A DNA stretch of 64,000 nucleotides from Paenibacillus arenilitoris (GCF_014705655.1 NZ_JACXIY010000012.1:1-64000), one strand, 5' to 3'. Numbered from the stretch's first letter, positions 36,397 to 44,934 are shown. Program-made: numbers and translations. The notes: generated from the sequence alone by a model not told the origin.

Positions 36397-36879
36397 ATGA
36401 TCTTGGTTTGCTATTTGATCGTAAATATTGCATGCGTACTCGCCTTTTTTGCATGGCCGGGCAAACGGCTCCACGCCCTGGAGATTTTGACGTATTGGCT
36501 GTTCGGCTCGCTTCTGATCCAGAATTACTACGCTTTTCTGCATATCAATTTCAAGCTGATCGTTATCAACGAGGCGCTCGGTCCGGCCTTGGCGCATTTT
36601 ATGAACCGGACCGTCATGCAGCCGCTCATCGTCGTCGGCGTACTGCCTTACTATGCGGCAAGCGGTACCATCGGACGGAAAGCGGCCGTTCTCGCCTGCT
36701 GCGCCGGCCTGTTAACCGGATTGGAGTGGCTGGCGGACTGGGTGGGAATTCTCGAGCATAAGGGCTGGGACGGTTGGCTGACCGCGGCATTTTGGCTCGT
36801 TGCGCTCGGACTTACCGTTTTATGCCGTCGAACGTTCGGCCGAAAATTAATACGCGAGGTTAAACGAAATGAATTTTAA
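36397..36879 (+). CDS. CBO0543 family membrane protein, copy 1
   Basis: A 160-residue integral membrane protein with four to five hydrophobic segments, of the CBO0543 family found in endospore formers. The N-terminus (MILVCYLIVNIACVLAFF) is itself a membrane helix; aromatic-rich loops (NYYAFLHINFK) follow. GCAGGTGA lies before the ATG. It overlaps the next gene by 11 bp and that gene encodes a related protein, so the two probably act together. No function is established for the family. Confidence 0.78.
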   Translation: MILVCYLIVNIACVLAFFAWPGKRLHALEILTYWLFGSLLIQNYYAFLHINFKLIVINEALGPALAHFMNRTVMQPLIVVGVLPYYAASGTIGRKAAVLACCAGLLTGLEWLADWVGILEHKGWDGWLTAAFWLVALGLTVLCRRTFGRKLIREVKRNEF

Positions 36880-37360
36880 ATGGGATTGGAACGAATGGTT
36901 CATGCTCTTTACCTCGATCGGCAGCGTCCTCGCCTTCCTTCCGATCCGGCGTTACTTTCATCCCGTCCTGACCTGCATCATTTGGCTCTTCAGCCTCGTC
37001 TACGTGGAAACGATCGATTTTTTTCTCGTGGGCAGTCCGTTCCAGTTGTATTATTTCTCGGACAACGAGACGTACGAGCCTTCGGCAGTCTTCGTTCACA
37101 TGACGCAGTATTCCGTCTCGTCGATGTGGTTCCTATACGGGTATCACAAATGGCAGCTCAGGGGGATGAAGCTATTCCTGTATATTCTCGCCTGGACCGG
37201 CTTTGCCGTTCTGTACGAGTGGATTTGCATCCTGAATAAAGTGCTCACGTTTACCGGATGGAAGCTGCTCTATTCCGTGCCGACGTATCCGGTCTCCAGT
37301 CTGCTGCTTATCGCGGTGTATCGCCTTATTTATAAGCATCTTCGCAGTCCCGTCCGGTGA
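36869..37360 (+). CDS. CBO0543 family membrane protein, copy 2
   Basis: A 163-residue membrane protein with about five hydrophobic segments. It shares features with its upstream neighbour (short N-terminal loop, aromatic FLVGSPFQLYYF stretch, C-terminal Arg/Lys-rich tail) and fits the same CBO0543 family. Its ATG is inside the upstream gene, indicating coupled translation. The 155 bases after it hold only a weak hairpin near 37381-37415 and the AT-rich upstream region of the next gene. Confidence 0.78.
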   Translation: MNFKWDWNEWFMLFTSIGSVLAFLPIRRYFHPVLTCIIWLFSLVYVETIDFFLVGSPFQLYYFSDNETYEPSAVFVHMTQYSVSSMWFLYGYHKWQLRGMKLFLYILAWTGFAVLYEWICILNKVLTFTGWKLLYSVPTYPVSSLLLIAVYRLIYKHLRSPVR

Positions 37361-37515
37361 CAGCCGTCATGGTAGGCCGCCAGCATGCGCGCCTTGCGCG
37401 GGGCTGTTTCTTGTATTCGAGGAATAAACCGGCAGTTTCTAATAAAATATTTGAAGATCCGAATACTAACCTTTATTCACGATGAAACGGCTGATTCAGC
37501 CAGCGAGGAGGAAGG

Positions 37516-38520
37516 ATGGCCATGACGATCGCGCGTACGGCTTCACCGGCCAAAATGAGCTCGACGGAGCTCGGGGCCTTATGGATGACGTATCACAAGA
37601 AAACGATGATTTTGCGGATGCTGGAGTATTTTATCGCGAAAGCGGATGACAAGAAGGCGAAGGAGCTTATGTCGGGCTTGTGGAAGCAGCTTGACGCCAA
37701 AGTAACCGAGATGAAGGTAATGCTCGAAAACGAAGGGGCGGCGGTTCCCGACGGTTTTACGAAGGAGGACTGCAGCATCGGCGCGCCGGCGTTGTTCGAG
37801 AACGGCTTCGATATTATGTTTTGCCGGATATTAAAGGAGATCAGCATGGGCATGTACGTCCTTCACCTGACGATCTCCTACCGGGAAGATATCGTGCTTT
37901 TGTACAAGCAGCTCACGGATATTACCCAGACCTACTATAACCATTTTACGCAATTCCTCTCCGACAAAGCGCTGCTCCCCCGGCCAACCTACGTGTCCAT
38001 GCCGCAGTCGACCGACTATATTACGGACAAACAGTATATGAAGGGAACGGGTCTCTTCGGCCATAAGCGGCCGCTCAATACGGTCGAGTTCGGATTGTTG
38101 TATCACGGCTTCGAAACCAATATTACGGGCATGCAGTTAATGTCCGGCTTCGCCCAGTGCGCGAAGGACGAAGCGGTAAGGAACTATTTTGCCAAAGGAA
38201 AGGCGCTCTCGAAAGAGATCCTTAAAGATATCGGGGACATCCTGCTCCAAAACGATATTCAGCCGCCCGCCACGCCGGGAGGCACGGTCACGGGCTCGAC
38301 GGAAGCCCCTTTCTCCGACAAGCTGATGCTGTACTGCGTTTATTTGCTCGGCAGCTTCAGTCTCGGCGGACAGGGCTTCAGCACGGCGTTCAATCTGCGC
38401 AACGACGTCGTCGCCGTATCGGCGAAGCAGGCGAAGGACGTATTCGAATACGCGAGAGAGGCCGCGACGATCATGATGGAAAAAGGATGGATGGAGGAGC
38501 CGCCGCGCATGGACGTGTAA
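37516..38520 (+). CDS. DUF3231 family protein
   Basis: A 334-residue, mostly helical soluble protein with two related halves, each starting with a four-helix ferritin-like pattern (ELGALWMTYHKKTMILRML; the second around VEFGLLYHGFETNITGM). This is the DUF3231 architecture common in Bacillales; its function is not established. GGAGG at 37507-37511 suits the ATG at 37522 (spacing 10) as well as that at 37516. It is a single-gene unit. Confidence 0.82.
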   Translation: MAMTIARTASPAKMSSTELGALWMTYHKKTMILRMLEYFIAKADDKKAKELMSGLWKQLDAKVTEMKVMLENEGAAVPDGFTKEDCSIGAPALFENGFDIMFCRILKEISMGMYVLHLTISYREDIVLLYKQLTDITQTYYNHFTQFLSDKALLPRPTYVSMPQSTDYITDKQYMKGTGLFGHKRPLNTVEFGLLYHGFETNITGMQLMSGFAQCAKDEAVRNYFAKGKALSKEILKDIGDILLQNDIQPPATPGGTVTGSTEAPFSDKLMLYCVYLLGSFSLGGQGFSTAFNLRNDVVAVSAKQAKDVFEYAREAATIMMEKGWMEEPPRMDV

Positions 38521-38601
38521 GCCTGCAATGCCGGATTCGAGCGGTTCGCGTTTCGATCGCTTCATGTCCGGGGACGCTTTCGGGCGTCCGCGCGGATGGC
38601 G

Positions 38602-38607
38602 TATAAT
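38602..38607 (+). promoter_or_regulatory. Candidate -10 box of the aldo/keto reductase gene
   Basis: A perfect TATAAT lies 42 bases before the GTG start; a -35 is weak (TTTCGG, 18-bp spacer). A small hairpin, GGACGC/GCGTCC (38572-38589), overlaps this -35 region. Confidence 0.45.
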
Positions 38608-38648
38608 GGAAGGGCAAGCGCAGCCCACTTTGAAAGGAGCGTCGATTC

Positions 38649-39569
38649 GTGAAGTTCAGGAGACTCGGCAGTACGGGGTTAAAGGTGTCGGTCGTCGGCA
38701 TCGGAACTTGGCAGTTCGGAGGAGAATGGGGCAGGGAGTATGCGCAGGAGGAGGCGGATGCCATTCTCGACAAAGGGCATGAGCTCGGCATCAATCTCAT
38801 CGATACCGCGGAATGCTATGGCGATCATCTCTCGGAATCGCTCATCGGCGATTATATCGGCCGGCGCAGGCGCGAGGATTGGGTCATCGCGACGAAGTTC
38901 GGTCATCATTTTCACGAGCGGTTCACCCGCACGGACGCCTTCGACGCCGGCGGCGTCGTCGAACAGCTGGAAGCGTCGCTTCGGGCGCTGAAGACGGACT
39001 ATATCGATTTGTACCAATTCCATTCCGGTCCGGATATGGCATTCGACAACGACGAGCTGTGGACGGCGCTGGACAAGCAGGTGCAGGCGGGAAAAATCCG
39101 CTTCCTCGGCACGTCGATCGGTAGCAACGACAACCTGCATCAGACGGAAGCTTCCTCGAAGGTTAATTCCCGCGTCATTCAGGTCGTGTATAACCGGCTC
39201 GACCGTGCGCCGGAGGAGCGGGTATTCCCGTCCTGCGAGCGGCAGGATCTCGGCGTGCTTGCCCGCGTGCCGCTGGCCAGCGGCTACTTGAGCGGCAAGT
39301 ATAAGCCGGGCGCGGTGTTCGGCAGCACGGACGTGCGTCACCGGCACGATCCGCAAAGCACGCTGCTCAAGCTGCAGGAGGCCGAGCTCATCCGGCGCGA
39401 GGAAGTGCCGCAGGGCGTCGATATGGCAGCCTGGGCGCTTGCCTGGTGCTTGAAGCATCCCGCGGTGACGGCGGTCATTCCGGGGTGCAAGGATCCGGAG
39501 CAGGTGGCGGCCAACGCGAAGGCGGTCGAGCTTGTCGAGTCGTCGCATCCTCAGGATGCGCTGTCGTAA
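38649..39569 (+). CDS. Aldo/keto reductase
   Basis: A 306-residue (beta/alpha)8 NADPH-dependent reductase. The family tetrad is visible: Asp and Tyr in LIDTAECYG (about residues 50-57), Lys in ATKFGHH and the His region in YQFHSGPDM. The C-terminal cofactor loop is TAVIPGCKDPEQVAAN. The start is GTG 38649 after GAAAGGAG. Members act on various sugar aldehydes and ketones, and the substrate is unknown. It is followed by a strong terminator. Confidence 0.93.
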   Translation: MKFRRLGSTGLKVSVVGIGTWQFGGEWGREYAQEEADAILDKGHELGINLIDTAECYGDHLSESLIGDYIGRRRREDWVIATKFGHHFHERFTRTDAFDAGGVVEQLEASLRALKTDYIDLYQFHSGPDMAFDNDELWTALDKQVQAGKIRFLGTSIGSNDNLHQTEASSKVNSRVIQVVYNRLDRAPEERVFPSCERQDLGVLARVPLASGYLSGKYKPGAVFGSTDVRHRHDPQSTLLKLQEAELIRREEVPQGVDMAAWALAWCLKHPAVTAVIPGCKDPEQVAANAKAVELVESSHPQDALS

Positions 39570-39594
39570 CAATAGGATGGGGAGACGGAACCTG

Positions 39595-39624
39595 AACCTG
39601 ACCGCTTTCGGTCAGGTTTTTTTG
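39595..39624 (+). terminator. Intrinsic terminator after the aldo/keto reductase gene
   Basis: AACCTGACC (39595-39603) and GGTCAGGTT (39610-39618) form a 9-bp stem followed by a T-run. A clear rho-independent terminator. Confidence 0.92.
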
Positions 39625-39742
39625 CGTACGATCGGCCCCGATTCCAGTCTCTTGGAGTACGGCTGCGACCGTCGGATCGCCATCTCGCTTCCTTACGGAC
39701 CTCACAGCCGTTATTTAACCGAAAGTGGCCTCTTCGGAAATG

Positions 39743-39875
39743 TAACGGACATGAGCGTCCTTATTTTGCTCCATTGGGGTATAAATGGAGGGATGAGGAG
39801 CCAATAGCGCCCCTCCTGTCCGTTAAAAATGAAAAGGCCCACGTTTCATCGAAATAAGGGCCTCCCTGTCCGTTA
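39743..39875. repeat. Three copies of a 23-bp intergenic repeat, one inverted
   Basis: TAACGGACA...CCTTATT occurs at 39743-39765 and, as its reverse complement, at 39803-39825 and 39853-39875. About 18 of 23 positions agree between the first and third copies. A CTCCAT/ATGGAG hairpin lies between the first and second. No coding function is seen; the block lies in the 660-bp gap between the aldo/keto reductase and MFS genes. Confidence 0.7.
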
Positions 39876-39879
39876 AGGG

Positions 39880-40053
39880 ACGGCTTCGGCACGTCCGTAC
39901 GGCAAGCTGCGGACGGTCGTCCAACGAACGGGACCGCACGGCATCGTCAGCGGCATGTTATACGCTCTAACCGACTGCAATCATGACAGAGGCTACGGCG
40001 TCCCGGAAAAAGTGGAATACGAGCTCCTGTTCATCGGCGACTCCCCGCGTTGA
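39880..40053 (+). pseudogene. Remnant of a glucose/sorbosone dehydrogenase-type C-terminus
   Basis: A 57-codon open stretch ending in TGA reads like the end of a PQQ-dependent sugar dehydrogenase: KLRTVVQ...GPHG...MLYALTDCNHDRGYG. The family form is near G-RLR-DVVQGPDG-LYVLTSNRDGRG. It has an insertion in the middle, no start or binding site, and no upstream domain, so it is probably a decayed gene end. The match is from memory of the family. Confidence 0.45.
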
Positions 40054-40229
40054 CTCGCCGTACCCCGCGGACGTATGATGATGGTAACGAATCTTACCCG
40101 ATAAGGAGACCCGAGCATGATTTCACTCATTCGCCCGCCCTGCTGATCGTAAGCCGCAAGGCAGCCCCGAGCCCCTCCATAACGGATTGAGCCTGACACG
40201 CCCAATCAGATTACGGAAGGGAGCTCCCT

Positions 40230-41417
40230 ATGAACTACGCCATGAATTTGCGGATCCTCTATTTGTTTCGTTTTTTCTCCAGCCTCATCCCGGCCTACGT
40301 TATCGAGAGGCTGTATTGGGAGGAGCGGGGAATGACCATCCAGATGGTCATCTATACGGAGATTATTTACGCCGTGACGATCGTCCTGCTGGAAGTGCCG
40401 ACGGGCATGCTGGCCGATCGATGGAGCCGCAAAAATATGCTCGTCCTCAGCGCCGTGCTCGGCTGCTGCGAGTTTTTGATCCTGATTTTCGCCACGGAGT
40501 TCTGGCATTTCGGGCTCGTCGTCTTCCTGGCGGGCATCGCCCGGTCGGCAAGCAGCGGCGCGGAGAACGCGCTGCTCTACGATTCCTTGCTGCTGCAGGG
40601 GAAGGCCGCTTCGTTCGAAAAACAGCTCGGCGGCCTGAACGCCTGCGACTTTGCGTCCGCCATGCTTGCCGCATTGTGCGGAAGCTTGCTCGCGAACCGA
40701 TTCGGCCTCGAGCTGAACTACTGGCTGTCGCTCGCGAGCGCGGCGGCCGCTCTGCTCCTGTCGTTCCTGTTGGCCGATCCGCCCGCGGCCGGCGGCGACG
40801 CCGAGGAGGAGGAGCCGATTCCGCTGAAACGCTACGTGACGGAATCGCTGCGCTTCTTCCGCGACAATCCAGGCGTCAGCCTTGTCGTAGCTTCGGGCAT
40901 GGTAACCGGCACGGCTATCGGCTTCGTCGACGAGTTTTGGCAGCTGTACGTGAACCGGCTGGAGCTGCCCGTCGCCTATTTCGGGGTGCTATCCGCGGGG
41001 CTTATGCTGCTGCGGCTTCCCGGCAGCCTGCTGGCCCATGCGCTGCTTGGCCGTTTCCGTTACCGGACGCTGATCGGCATGATCACCGCCCTGTTCGTCG
41101 TCGGCTTTGCCGTCGCCGCCTTCAGCGAGAGCTACTTCGGCCTGGCGGCCTTGATGCTCGTCTGCTTGTTCTCCGGCGTGATGGAGCCGCTCGTCACCGG
41201 CTATCTGCACCATCGCATCGATTCCCGGGCCAGGGCGACGATCGATTCCTTCCAATCGCTCGGCCTCAATCTGGTGCATATTGCGAGCGGGCTCGGCTTC
41301 GGCTGGCTCGCCTCCCGCTACGACGTGTTCGGCGGGTACGGCTTTATTGCCGCGATGTGCTTGGCGTTCCTCGTTTGGTTCGGCGCCGCTTCCCGCAAAA
41401 TCCGGACGATCGGATGA
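40230..41417 (+). CDS. MFS transporter
   Basis: A 395-residue, 12-helix major-facilitator transporter. The motif A loop GMLADRWSRKN (about residues 64-74) between helices 2 and 3 and a charged central loop (DPPAAGGDAEEEEP, about 189-202) between the two six-helix halves are typical. GGAAGGGA precedes the ATG. It is a lone gene with no adjacent regulator or enzyme, so the substrate cannot be inferred. A 9-bp hairpin follows. Confidence 0.9.
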   Translation: MNYAMNLRILYLFRFFSSLIPAYVIERLYWEERGMTIQMVIYTEIIYAVTIVLLEVPTGMLADRWSRKNMLVLSAVLGCCEFLILIFATEFWHFGLVVFLAGIARSASSGAENALLYDSLLLQGKAASFEKQLGGLNACDFASAMLAALCGSLLANRFGLELNYWLSLASAAAALLLSFLLADPPAAGGDAEEEEPIPLKRYVTESLRFFRDNPGVSLVVASGMVTGTAIGFVDEFWQLYVNRLELPVAYFGVLSAGLMLLRLPGSLLAHALLGRFRYRTLIGMITALFVVGFAVAAFSESYFGLAALMLVCLFSGVMEPLVTGYLHHRIDSRARATIDSFQSLGLNLVHIASGLGFGWLASRYDVFGGYGFIAAMCLAFLVWFGAASRKIRTIG

Positions 41418-41450
41418 AGCGGCGCGCGGAATAAATAAGAATGAATCGAA

Positions 41451-41475
41451 CGGGCTGCCTCGGCAGCCCGTTATT
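41451..41475. terminator. Hairpin after the MFS gene
   Basis: CGGGCTGCC (41451-41459) pairs with GGCAGCCCG (41462-41470); the 2-nt gap means that the loop must open a pair. TTATTG follows. It may serve the rightward MFS gene and the leftward broken gene. Confidence 0.6.
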
Positions 41476-41763
41476 GCCGCTCCACTACGCTTTGCCCCGG
41501 ATGCCCCGCACCTTGATTCCAAAACCATTTATAGTTGGTCAACGCCATCCCGAACAGAATGGTCAGCACCATATGCGCAAACAAAGCATAAACGACGATT
41601 TCAAACCAAGATTCGCGTCTGGCGCATAGCCATAGGGAAAAATAGAGGCTGCGGACAGAAAAATGCTTGCGCAGAGAGCTGCGGTTACCACGCGAGACAC
41701 CTGCTTATTCAATAAATAAAGGAAGTACAATCGGGTATCGCTCATATAAATAACGTTTGCCAC
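41471..41763 (-). pseudogene. Frame-broken small membrane protein gene
   Basis: Leftward frames encode two complementary membrane-like pieces. The first, from ATG 41745 (or GTG 41763), reads MSDTRLYFLYLLNKQVSR and a hydrophobic helix (ALCASIFLSAASIF). A second piece in another frame reads WFEIVVYALFAHMVLTILFG and ends at the TAA at 41471-41473. Joined by a frame change near 41610-41650 they would make a two-helix protein of about 90 residues. The stretch is less GC-rich than its flanks. No family is recognised and no good binding site is seen, so it is either a decayed gene or a chance reading. Confidence 0.35.
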
Positions 41764-41842
41764 CGCTGATAATTTATGTAAACGGTGCTGTCAGCCGGTA
41801 ACCGCCGCCTTGAATGAGGGGAATTTTCATTTGATTTTCATG

Positions 41843-41871
41843 TTGACATTCCGATATGAAGGCGTTATATT
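41843..41871 (+). promoter_or_regulatory. Sigma-A promoter of the LacI/carbohydrate operon
   Basis: A perfect TTGACA (41843-41848) and TATATT (41866-41871) are separated by 17 bp. Transcription would start near 41878, leaving a leader of about 300 nt that contains three operators. Confidence 0.8.
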
Positions 41872-41931
41872 AGTGTCACAAAAGCTGAAATCGCTTACTG
41901 CTGAAACGAGGCTTTTATTTTTTCGGTAATC

Positions 41932-41945
41932 TGGGAACGTTCCCA
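41932..41945. promoter_or_regulatory. LacI-type operator 1
   Basis: TGGGAACGTTCCCA, a perfect 14-bp palindrome with central CG as in LacI/GalR operators, lies about 54 bases downstream of the predicted start point. Copies 1 and 2 also share a preceding GAGGCTTTT or GAAGGCTTTT tract, so the block looks duplicated. Confidence 0.85.
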
Positions 41946-42010
41946 AAATCACTGAAACAAGTCGTCGGCACCGTTCAAGCTCGAGAAGGCTTTTCTTTTT
42001 AGAGCAAAAC

Positions 42011-42024
42011 TGGGAACGTTCCCA
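42011..42024. promoter_or_regulatory. LacI-type operator 2
   Basis: An identical 14-bp palindrome, TGGGAACGTTCCCA, 79 bp downstream of the first and preceded by a similar T-rich tract. Confidence 0.85.
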
Positions 42025-42098
42025 AAATTGGATGGCAAAGCTTGCAATCGTGCAAGAGTACTAGAGCTAATGTTGGCGCAAGTTGTCCGTTTCATTTT

Positions 42099-42112
42099 TG
42101 GGAACGTTCCCA
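42099..42112. promoter_or_regulatory. LacI-type operator 3
   Basis: A third identical palindrome, TGGGAACGTTCCCA, 88 bp after the second and 68 bp before the LacI-type start codon. Spacings of 79 and 88 bp would allow looping by a regulator tetramer or a roadblock to RNA polymerase. Confidence 0.85.
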
Positions 42113-42179
42113 CAATTGAATGATAATCGTTTATAATAGGGAACAATATCATCCAATTTCGGAAAGGCAGTGGTTCAAA

Positions 42180-43181
42180 ATGGGTCCAACGATACATGAT
42201 GTCGCAAAATTAGCCAAAACTTCTAAAAGCACGGTATCCCGGTATTTAAACGGCCAGCAGGTAAAGAAGGCGACGCAGGAGGCGCTGGAGAAGGCGATCA
42301 AGGAGCTCAACTTCCACCGCAACGCGAACGCGCGCAGGCTCGTGATGGATAAAACGTACACGATCGGCATCGTCATCGACGATATTTCGAACATTTTCTA
42401 TTCCGGCATTATTAAAGGAATCGAAGAGATTGCCGGCAAGAACGGCTACAATTGCATCTTCCTTAGCTGGACGTCCAATTACGACAATGAAATTTCGTTC
42501 TTGAACCTGCTGTACGAAGGGCAAGTAGACGGCATCATCATGGTCAGCTTCCGGAAGCGGAGCGAGAAAGATCTGCTGAAGATCCGGGAGGCCGATTATC
42601 CGATCGCCCTGATCGGGGACCACGGCGAGCTTGACGGGATTTTCTCGGTGGACGTCGACAACGCCGCCGGCATCGCGGACGTCGTTCATTACCTGCATGA
42701 CATCGGGCACCGCAAAATCGCCTATATTTCCGGTCCCGAGACCGTTTCGGCCAGCAAATACCGGTTCAAGGGATACAAGCAGACGCTCGAGGCGCTCGGC
42801 CTCGAGTACAATCCGGAATGGGTCGTCGAATCGGATTGGACGAATCAGGGCGGCTATGCTTCGATCGGGAGCATTCTCGACAAGTCCGAGGTGACGGCGG
42901 TCGTCGCGTCGAGCGACGAAACCGCGATCGGGGCGCTCCGGCGAATCCAGGAATCAGGCAGATACGTTCCCAAAGACATGTCGATCGTCGGCTTCGACGA
43001 CGTAACGGTATCGAGCTGGGTGTATCCTTCGCTCACCACCGTGCGGCAGCCGTTCCGCGAGATCGGGAAAATGGCGGCCGAAGGGCTCTTCCGGAAAATT
43101 GCCGGCGAAGAAGAGGAGGCGAGGAGCCACCTGCTGAAGCCGCAGCTCATCATTCGCGATTCCTGCGGAAAACTTCTCTGA
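42180..43181 (+). CDS. LacI family transcriptional regulator
   Basis: A 333-residue LacI/GalR regulator. The N-terminal helix-turn-helix is complete (TIHDVAKLAKTSKSTVSRYLN, residues 4-24), and a periplasmic-binding-protein-like effector domain follows (about 60-333, with YTIGIVIDDISNIFYSGI and SIVGFDDVTVSSWVYPSLTT). The ATG at 42180 is preferred over an in-frame one at 42120, because the helix-turn-helix then begins at residue 4 as in the family. Three identical palindromes in its leader are the obvious binding sites, so it should repress itself and the downstream import and sugar genes. The effector is probably a sugar or sugar phosphate of that pathway. Confidence 0.95.
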   Translation: MGPTIHDVAKLAKTSKSTVSRYLNGQQVKKATQEALEKAIKELNFHRNANARRLVMDKTYTIGIVIDDISNIFYSGIIKGIEEIAGKNGYNCIFLSWTSNYDNEISFLNLLYEGQVDGIIMVSFRKRSEKDLLKIREADYPIALIGDHGELDGIFSVDVDNAAGIADVVHYLHDIGHRKIAYISGPETVSASKYRFKGYKQTLEALGLEYNPEWVVESDWTNQGGYASIGSILDKSEVTAVVASSDETAIGALRRIQESGRYVPKDMSIVGFDDVTVSSWVYPSLTTVRQPFREIGKMAAEGLFRKIAGEEEEARSHLLKPQLIIRDSCGKLL

Positions 43182-43196
43182 AAAGGGTTGTGTGAC

Positions 43197-44069
43197 ATGA
43201 ACAGTAAAATTAACAAATCGCATTACGGCTACTTTTTTATCGCTCCGTTTTTTATCGGATTCGCGGTATTCGGCCTTATCCCGATTCTCTACACGTTCTA
43301 CTTGAGCCTTACGAAGTGGGACGGGTTCAGCGACCCGATCTTCATCGGGTGGGACAACTACGCCAGAATCGTGCAGGATACGTTCTTCTACCAGGCGATC
43401 CTGAACACGCTCATCATCTGGATCATCTCGATCGTCCCCCAGCTTATTCTCGCGCTGGTGCTGGCGCTCATCCTGAACGAGAAGTTCGTGAGGGGGAAGC
43501 ACTTTTTCCGGGCGGTCTATTACTTCCCGCATATCATCACCCCGATCACGCTCGGCGTCATGTTCAGCCTTATGTTCGACTGGCAGACCGGCAGCGTCAA
43601 CAAGCTGCTGCTGGAATTCGGATGGGTTTCGGAGCCGGTCAACTGGTTCAACAGCCCTTGGTGGTCGAGGGCGATCGTAGGCCTCGTCATCTGCTGGCAA
43701 TACTTCGGCTTCAACCTGATCGTGTTCATCGCGGGGCTTCAGTCCATCCCGAGCGAGGTGTACGAGGCCGCGGAGGTCGACGGCGCCTCCAAGCTGCAGA
43801 CGGCATGGTGGATCACGCTGCCGATGCTGAGACCGGTGTTCCTGTTCACCTTCATTACGTCGGTCATCGGCGGGCTGCAGCTGTTCGACGCGCCGCTCAT
43901 GCTCGGCAACGGGCCGGATAACGCGACGCGGACGATGGTTATGTACCTCTATGAAACAGCTTTCAAAAACTTTGATTACAGCTACGGATCCGCAATCGCC
44001 TACGCCATCTTCATTGTAGTAATGTTCTTTACGCTCATTACGGCGAGAGCTTCCAGGCTGAAAGATTAG
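43197..44069 (+). CDS. Sugar ABC transporter permease, UgpA/MalF-like
   Basis: A 290-residue CUT1 permease with six membrane segments; the EAA loop is EVYEAAEVDGASKLQTAWW (about residues 185-203). The ATG at 43197 is nine bases after AAAAGGG; a TTG nine bases earlier has no correct spacing. It is the first transport gene after the LacI-type regulator (15-bp gap). With the next gene it forms the membrane channel. No ATPase gene is present in the operon, so a shared MsmX-type ATPase is expected. Confidence 0.94.
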   Translation: MNSKINKSHYGYFFIAPFFIGFAVFGLIPILYTFYLSLTKWDGFSDPIFIGWDNYARIVQDTFFYQAILNTLIIWIISIVPQLILALVLALILNEKFVRGKHFFRAVYYFPHIITPITLGVMFSLMFDWQTGSVNKLLLEFGWVSEPVNWFNSPWWSRAIVGLVICWQYFGFNLIVFIAGLQSIPSEVYEAAEVDGASKLQTAWWITLPMLRPVFLFTFITSVIGGLQLFDAPLMLGNGPDNATRTMVMYLYETAFKNFDYSYGSAIAYAIFIVVMFFTLITARASRLKD

Positions 44070-44082
44070 GAGGCCTATCGAC

Positions 44083-44934
44083 ATGAACGAAGCAACCAGA
44101 GAGCCGATGCGCCTTGGACCGATCGTCGCCAAAACCGTCATGTACCTGTTTCTCATCCTGATTGCGATAACCTGTCTCGTGCCGTTCTACAGCATGTTCA
44201 TTACGTCGACGCACGCGAATTCCGATATTGCCCGCAGCCTGCTGTTCTGGCCGGGCGACCAATTCATGGAGAACTACAACCGGCTCATCGAGACGGTCAA
44301 CATCTGGCGCGGCTTCGCAAATACGATTTTCATAACGGTAGCGTTTACTTGCCTTAATCTGTACTTCGCCGCGCTGGCGGGCTACGGCTTCTCGAAGTAC
44401 AACTTCAAGTACCGCGGCGGCTTGTTCCTGTTCGTGCTCGGCACGATGATGATTCCGGGGCAGCTCGGCATTATCGGCTTTTATAAGCTGATGAACGCGC
44501 TCAATATGCTCAATACGTATTGGCCGCTCATTCTGACCGGGATCAGAGACGCGTTCGGCATCTTCCTGATGAAGCAAATCGCGGATTCCTCCGTGCCCAA
44601 CGAAATTATCGAATCGGGGAGGATCGACGGCTACGGGGAGCTGAGCATCTTTCACAAGCTTATCCTGCCGCTGATGGCCCCGGGCCTCGCGACGCTCGGC
44701 ATCTTCTCGTTCATCGGGAAGTGGAACGACTTTTTGACGCCGATGATCATTTTGTTCGACAACGACTTGCAGACGCTTCCCGTTATGATCGCCAGCGTGA
44801 AGTCGCAGTTTTCTTCCGATTTCGGCGCGCAGTACGTCGGCATCGTCATATCGGTCGTGCCGATTCTTATTTTCTTCTCGATCATGTCCAAGCGGATCAT
44901 TAGCGGCGTCGCCGCAGGCGCCGTGAAGGGCTGA
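44083..44934 (+). CDS. Sugar ABC transporter permease, UgpE/MalG-like
   Basis: A 283-residue CUT1 permease with six membrane segments and a typical EAA region, NEIIESGRIDGYGELSIF (about residues 167-184), in which the consensus EAA reads ESG. GATTAGGAGG precedes the ATG by 9-10 bases. It pairs with the upstream permease. A 116-bp gap follows, with a palindromic GTAACGGTTAC (45005-45015), before the binding-protein gene. Confidence 0.94.
   Translation: MNEATREPMRLGPIVAKTVMYLFLILIAITCLVPFYSMFITSTHANSDIARSLLFWPGDQFMENYNRLIETVNIWRGFANTIFITVAFTCLNLYFAALAGYGFSKYNFKYRGGLFLFVLGTMMIPGQLGIIGFYKLMNALNMLNTYWPLILTGIRDAFGIFLMKQIADSSVPNEIIESGRIDGYGELSIFHKLILPLMAPGLATLGIFSFIGKWNDFLTPMIILFDNDLQTLPVMIASVKSQFSSDFGAQYVGIVISVVPILIFFSIMSKRIISGVAAGAVKG

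Noticed and set aside
41878..42180. A riboswitch or T-box in the leader of the LacI-type gene
   Set aside because: No conserved aptamer elements are visible; the leader is explained by three operators in repeated T-rich blocks.
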